Shown here: one piece after another, positions 42,144 through 43,826 of the stretch
How positions within the stretch are numbered: position 1 is the first letter of the stretch
How the letters are laid out: every line of letters starts with the position of its first letter
Assembly: GCA_017476545.1 (NCBI GenBank)
Contig: JAFUZP010000025.1
Location: forward strand, 1 to 43,826
DNA length: 43,826 nucleotides
Origin: Alloprevotella sp.
Lineage (GTDB): Bacteria > Bacteroidota > Bacteroidia > Bacteroidales > Bacteroidaceae
Direction of reading: 5' to 3'
Made by a program: the position numbers and the translations under genes
Notes under the pieces: generated by a model
The model's input: the letters and a program-made list of their open reading frames with translations, nothing else
Databases searched by the model: none
What the model was told of the DNA's origin: nothing

Positions 42144-43076
42144 CTATGTCGCCGCCTGCCACACGAGCCACGCCGTGTAGGCCGCGTAGAGCAGTATGAG
42201 TCCGCCGCCTTCCCAGCGTTCAATGCGGCGCTTTGTGAACGCCATGCCCCAGAGTAGCAGTGTCGATCCGACGAGTACGACGAAGTCTGTCGCGGCGATA
42301 CCGTTCGTCTGCATCGGGCAGACGATGCCTGTCACGCCGATGACCATCAAACTATTAAAGACATTGCTGCCGATAACATTACCGAGCGCAAGTCCCGACT
42401 GCCTCTTCCGGGCTGCGACAACGCTGGTGGCCAGTTCCGGCAGACCGGTCCCGGCGGCGGCGATGGTGAGGCCCACGATGGCGTCGCTTACGCCCAATCG
42501 CCGTGCAACGTCGGATGCGCCGTCCACGAAGTAGCTGCTGCCCGCCACGAGTGCGGCCAGACCGATTATTATATATAGGATGCAACGCCAGGTTCCTAAG
42601 CGTGCTGGTTCGGTCTCCTCCTTCGTCTCGCTCCTTGGTGCCCGCATCGTGTAGGCCATGAATACGATAAAGACCGTCATGAGTAGCGCGCCGTCCAAGC
42701 GGGTCACGTCTCGGTCCATACAGAGTGCAGCCAAAAGCACTGCCGAAATAAGGGCTTGTGGAATGTCCCTCGCCAGTGAGCCGCGCATCACGGTGATTGG
42801 CGCGACAGCTGCCGCCGCACCAGTGATGAGCAGGGCGTTGAAAGTATTACTTCCCACGACGTTGCCCACAGCTATGTCGGCGGCACCCTTCAGTGCCGAG
42901 GCGAAACTGACGCAGAACTCGGGCAGGCTCGTCCCTAAGGCCACGACGGTCATGCCAATCACCATTTGGGGAACACGGAAACGGCGCGCGATGTCGGCCG
43001 CACCGTCGGTGAACAGGTTCGCGCCCCACAGAACGGCGGCGATACCGCTTAGAATAAAAAGAATACTCAGTGCCAT
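42144..43076 (-). CDS. Calcium/sodium antiporter (CaCA family, YrbG-like)
   Basis: A 310-aa membrane protein with about ten helices in two inverted halves. The alpha-1 repeat ALGTSLPEFCVS...GNVVGSNTFN and alpha-2 repeat AAGTGLPELATS...GNVIGSNVFN hold the ion-binding acidic and Asn/Ser residues of the Ca2+:cation antiporters. I chose the ATG at 43076; a TTG four codons upstream is open. A TAACTTTG box on the minus strand (complement of 43086-43093) lies only 10 nt before the start, so the message would be nearly leaderless. Confidence 0.93.
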   Translation of the reverse strand: MALSILFILSGIAAVLWGANLFTDGAADIARRFRVPQMVIGMTVVALGTSLPEFCVSFASALKGAADIAVGNVVGSNTFNALLITGAAAAVAPITVMRGSLARDIPQALISAVLLAALCMDRDVTRLDGALLMTVFIVFMAYTMRAPRSETKEETEPARLGTWRCILYIIIGLAALVAGSSYFVDGASDVARRLGVSDAIVGLTIAAAGTGLPELATSVVAARKRQSGLALGNVIGSNVFNSLMVIGVTGIVCPMQTNGIAATDFVVLVGSTLLLWGMAFTKRRIERWEGGGLILLYAAYTAWLVWQAAT

Positions 43077-43147
43077 AACTGGCCGCAAAGTTAGTATTTT
43101 TCAAGAAATATCCCTGCTTTTGAGACGTACAAAAGGTAAACGCAGTT

Positions 43148-43544
43148 ATGTTTTCGTTGCTTATCAGTTTGGCCCGCCTCGTTGCAGGCTACTTCCGCTA
43201 CGGACAGGCAGTGGAGCGTGTCTTTGGCCCTGACGGTCGCCGCACGCCCGCCTTGGAACGTGGCGGGCGCGAACGGCTTCAATATCATATGGAGTTCTTT
43301 CGGATGGAGCAACCAGACGTTGGCCGTATTTACCCTATGGGTGGCACCCGTCTATCTCGCCAAGGAGCGGAAACCCTATGTGGTCACGTTGCTGTCCGCC
43401 CTCTTCATGCCCACTGTCTGCGTCACGTTTATCTGTGGTGCAGGGATTGGTTTCGGCTTGGACTGGGGTATTGCCTATGCTATCGGGCTTGCCGGCCTGC
43501 TGGCGGCGCGCGTCTGGTTCGTCTGGTGGAAGCGTAAGCACTGA
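43148..43544 (+). pseudogene. cstA: cstA remnant with internal deletion and frame shift
   Basis: CstA is a peptide/pyruvate transporter of roughly 480 aa or more. Here the first 38 codons (43148 to about 43262) read MFSLLISLARLVAGYFRYGQ, then VERVFGPDGRRTPALER, a good CstA N-terminus. The sequence then jumps, in another frame, to NGFNIIW, SSFGWSNQTLAVFTLWV and PVYLAKERKPYVVTLL, the CstA C-terminus, ending at 43544. The middle of the protein (roughly 350 residues) is missing. The two ends are in different frames, so no intact protein is made. Confidence 0.82.
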
Positions 43545-43589
43545 CCGACCAGGCCTCTGCCCTCCGTTACGCCAGTTTTTTATTATTGG

Positions 43590-43723
43590 TGTCCGCTAAA
43601 ACTTTTTATTTCCATAGAAACGGCTTTCAATCGCTGATTATATGCGATATCGAGTTGTCTTTTTCAAAAGTAAGCCCCTAATCACGTATTATTCTGCAAA
43701 TTCCATCGGCTGTCCGCTAAAAC
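43590..43723. repeat. Direct repeats TGTCCGCTAAAAC in the right-edge non-coding region
   Basis: The 13-mer TGTCCGCTAAAAC occurs at 43590-43602 and 43711-43723. The region 43545-43826 is AT-rich and has no gene I can support; it may be the end of an insertion sequence that continues past the window. Confidence 0.5.
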
Positions 43724-43826
43724 GAACTCATAAAAGCAAGATGGGCATCCCAAAATTTGCTTTTGGAAGCCTTTAACGGCCGACTATGGAGTAAAATAGT
43801 TCAATGGTATGGCCATATTTCGTTAT

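Overview
The window looks like a chromosomal segment of a fairly GC-rich member of the Bacteroidales (phylum Bacteroidota). The evidence is phylum-typical proteins (DUF3098, DUF4491, the DUF5117-type zinc protease, a type-II glutaminyl cyclase lipoprotein, a glutamine-amidotransferase/M19 dipeptidase fusion), phylum-type promoters (TTTG-N19/20-TAnnTTTG) upstream of several genes, a tRNA without an encoded CCA, and little Shine-Dalgarno sequence. I cannot name the genus.

Layout. From 1 to 14666 everything is on the minus strand: a tRNA-Met; a lipid A acyltransferase; the envelope/translation cluster ftsX-DUF3098-uppP-truB-queA-folK; a six-gene run argS-RNase H-ABC exporter-SDR-PAP2-C1B peptidase; and a TrmH-like methyltransferase. 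At 14667-15156 lies an AT-rich non-coding stretch with about eight DnaA-box-like 9-mers. Beyond it, gene direction switches mainly to plus, so I read this stretch as a likely oriC. xerD abuts it, followed by aroQ, an O-methyltransferase, rbfA and a LolC/E-type permease, then the anaerobic ribonucleotide reductase pair nrdD-nrdG. A Crp/Fnr regulator with a cupin and a DUF1858-DUF438-hemerythrin-like-PAS protein follows an OmpA-type lipoprotein; a GTAAC-N4-GTTAC palindrome sits about 42 bases before the cupin operon's inferred start. A minus-strand operon (25909-33240) holds a nucleotidyltransferase/aminotransferase fusion, an opine-dehydrogenase-like protein, rlmD, an unknown protein and a zinc protease. 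A plus run follows: glycosyltransferase, Lrp, DUF4491, amidotransferase-dipeptidase fusion, glutaminyl cyclase, sufE, tyrS and a secreted unknown. The right edge has a Ca2+/Na+ antiporter, a cstA remnant with its middle deleted, and a repeat-bearing non-coding end.

The most unusual signal is a family of four intergenic arrays (5920-6007, 14008-14095, 21900-21987, 40244-40331). Each is exactly four 22-nt units, each unit built on a 14-bp dyad, TAACC-N4-GGTTA. All four arrays have the same order and absolute orientation whatever the direction of nearby genes. I do not recognise them as a known element; a repeated binding platform for a DNA-binding protein is one reading.

Other non-coding structure: a 70-nt three-tier hairpin between nrdD and nrdG, four copies of TGGAAAACTT before nrdD, and a pair of TTTCACACACTTTAA repeats 22 nt apart upstream of the OmpA lipoprotein.
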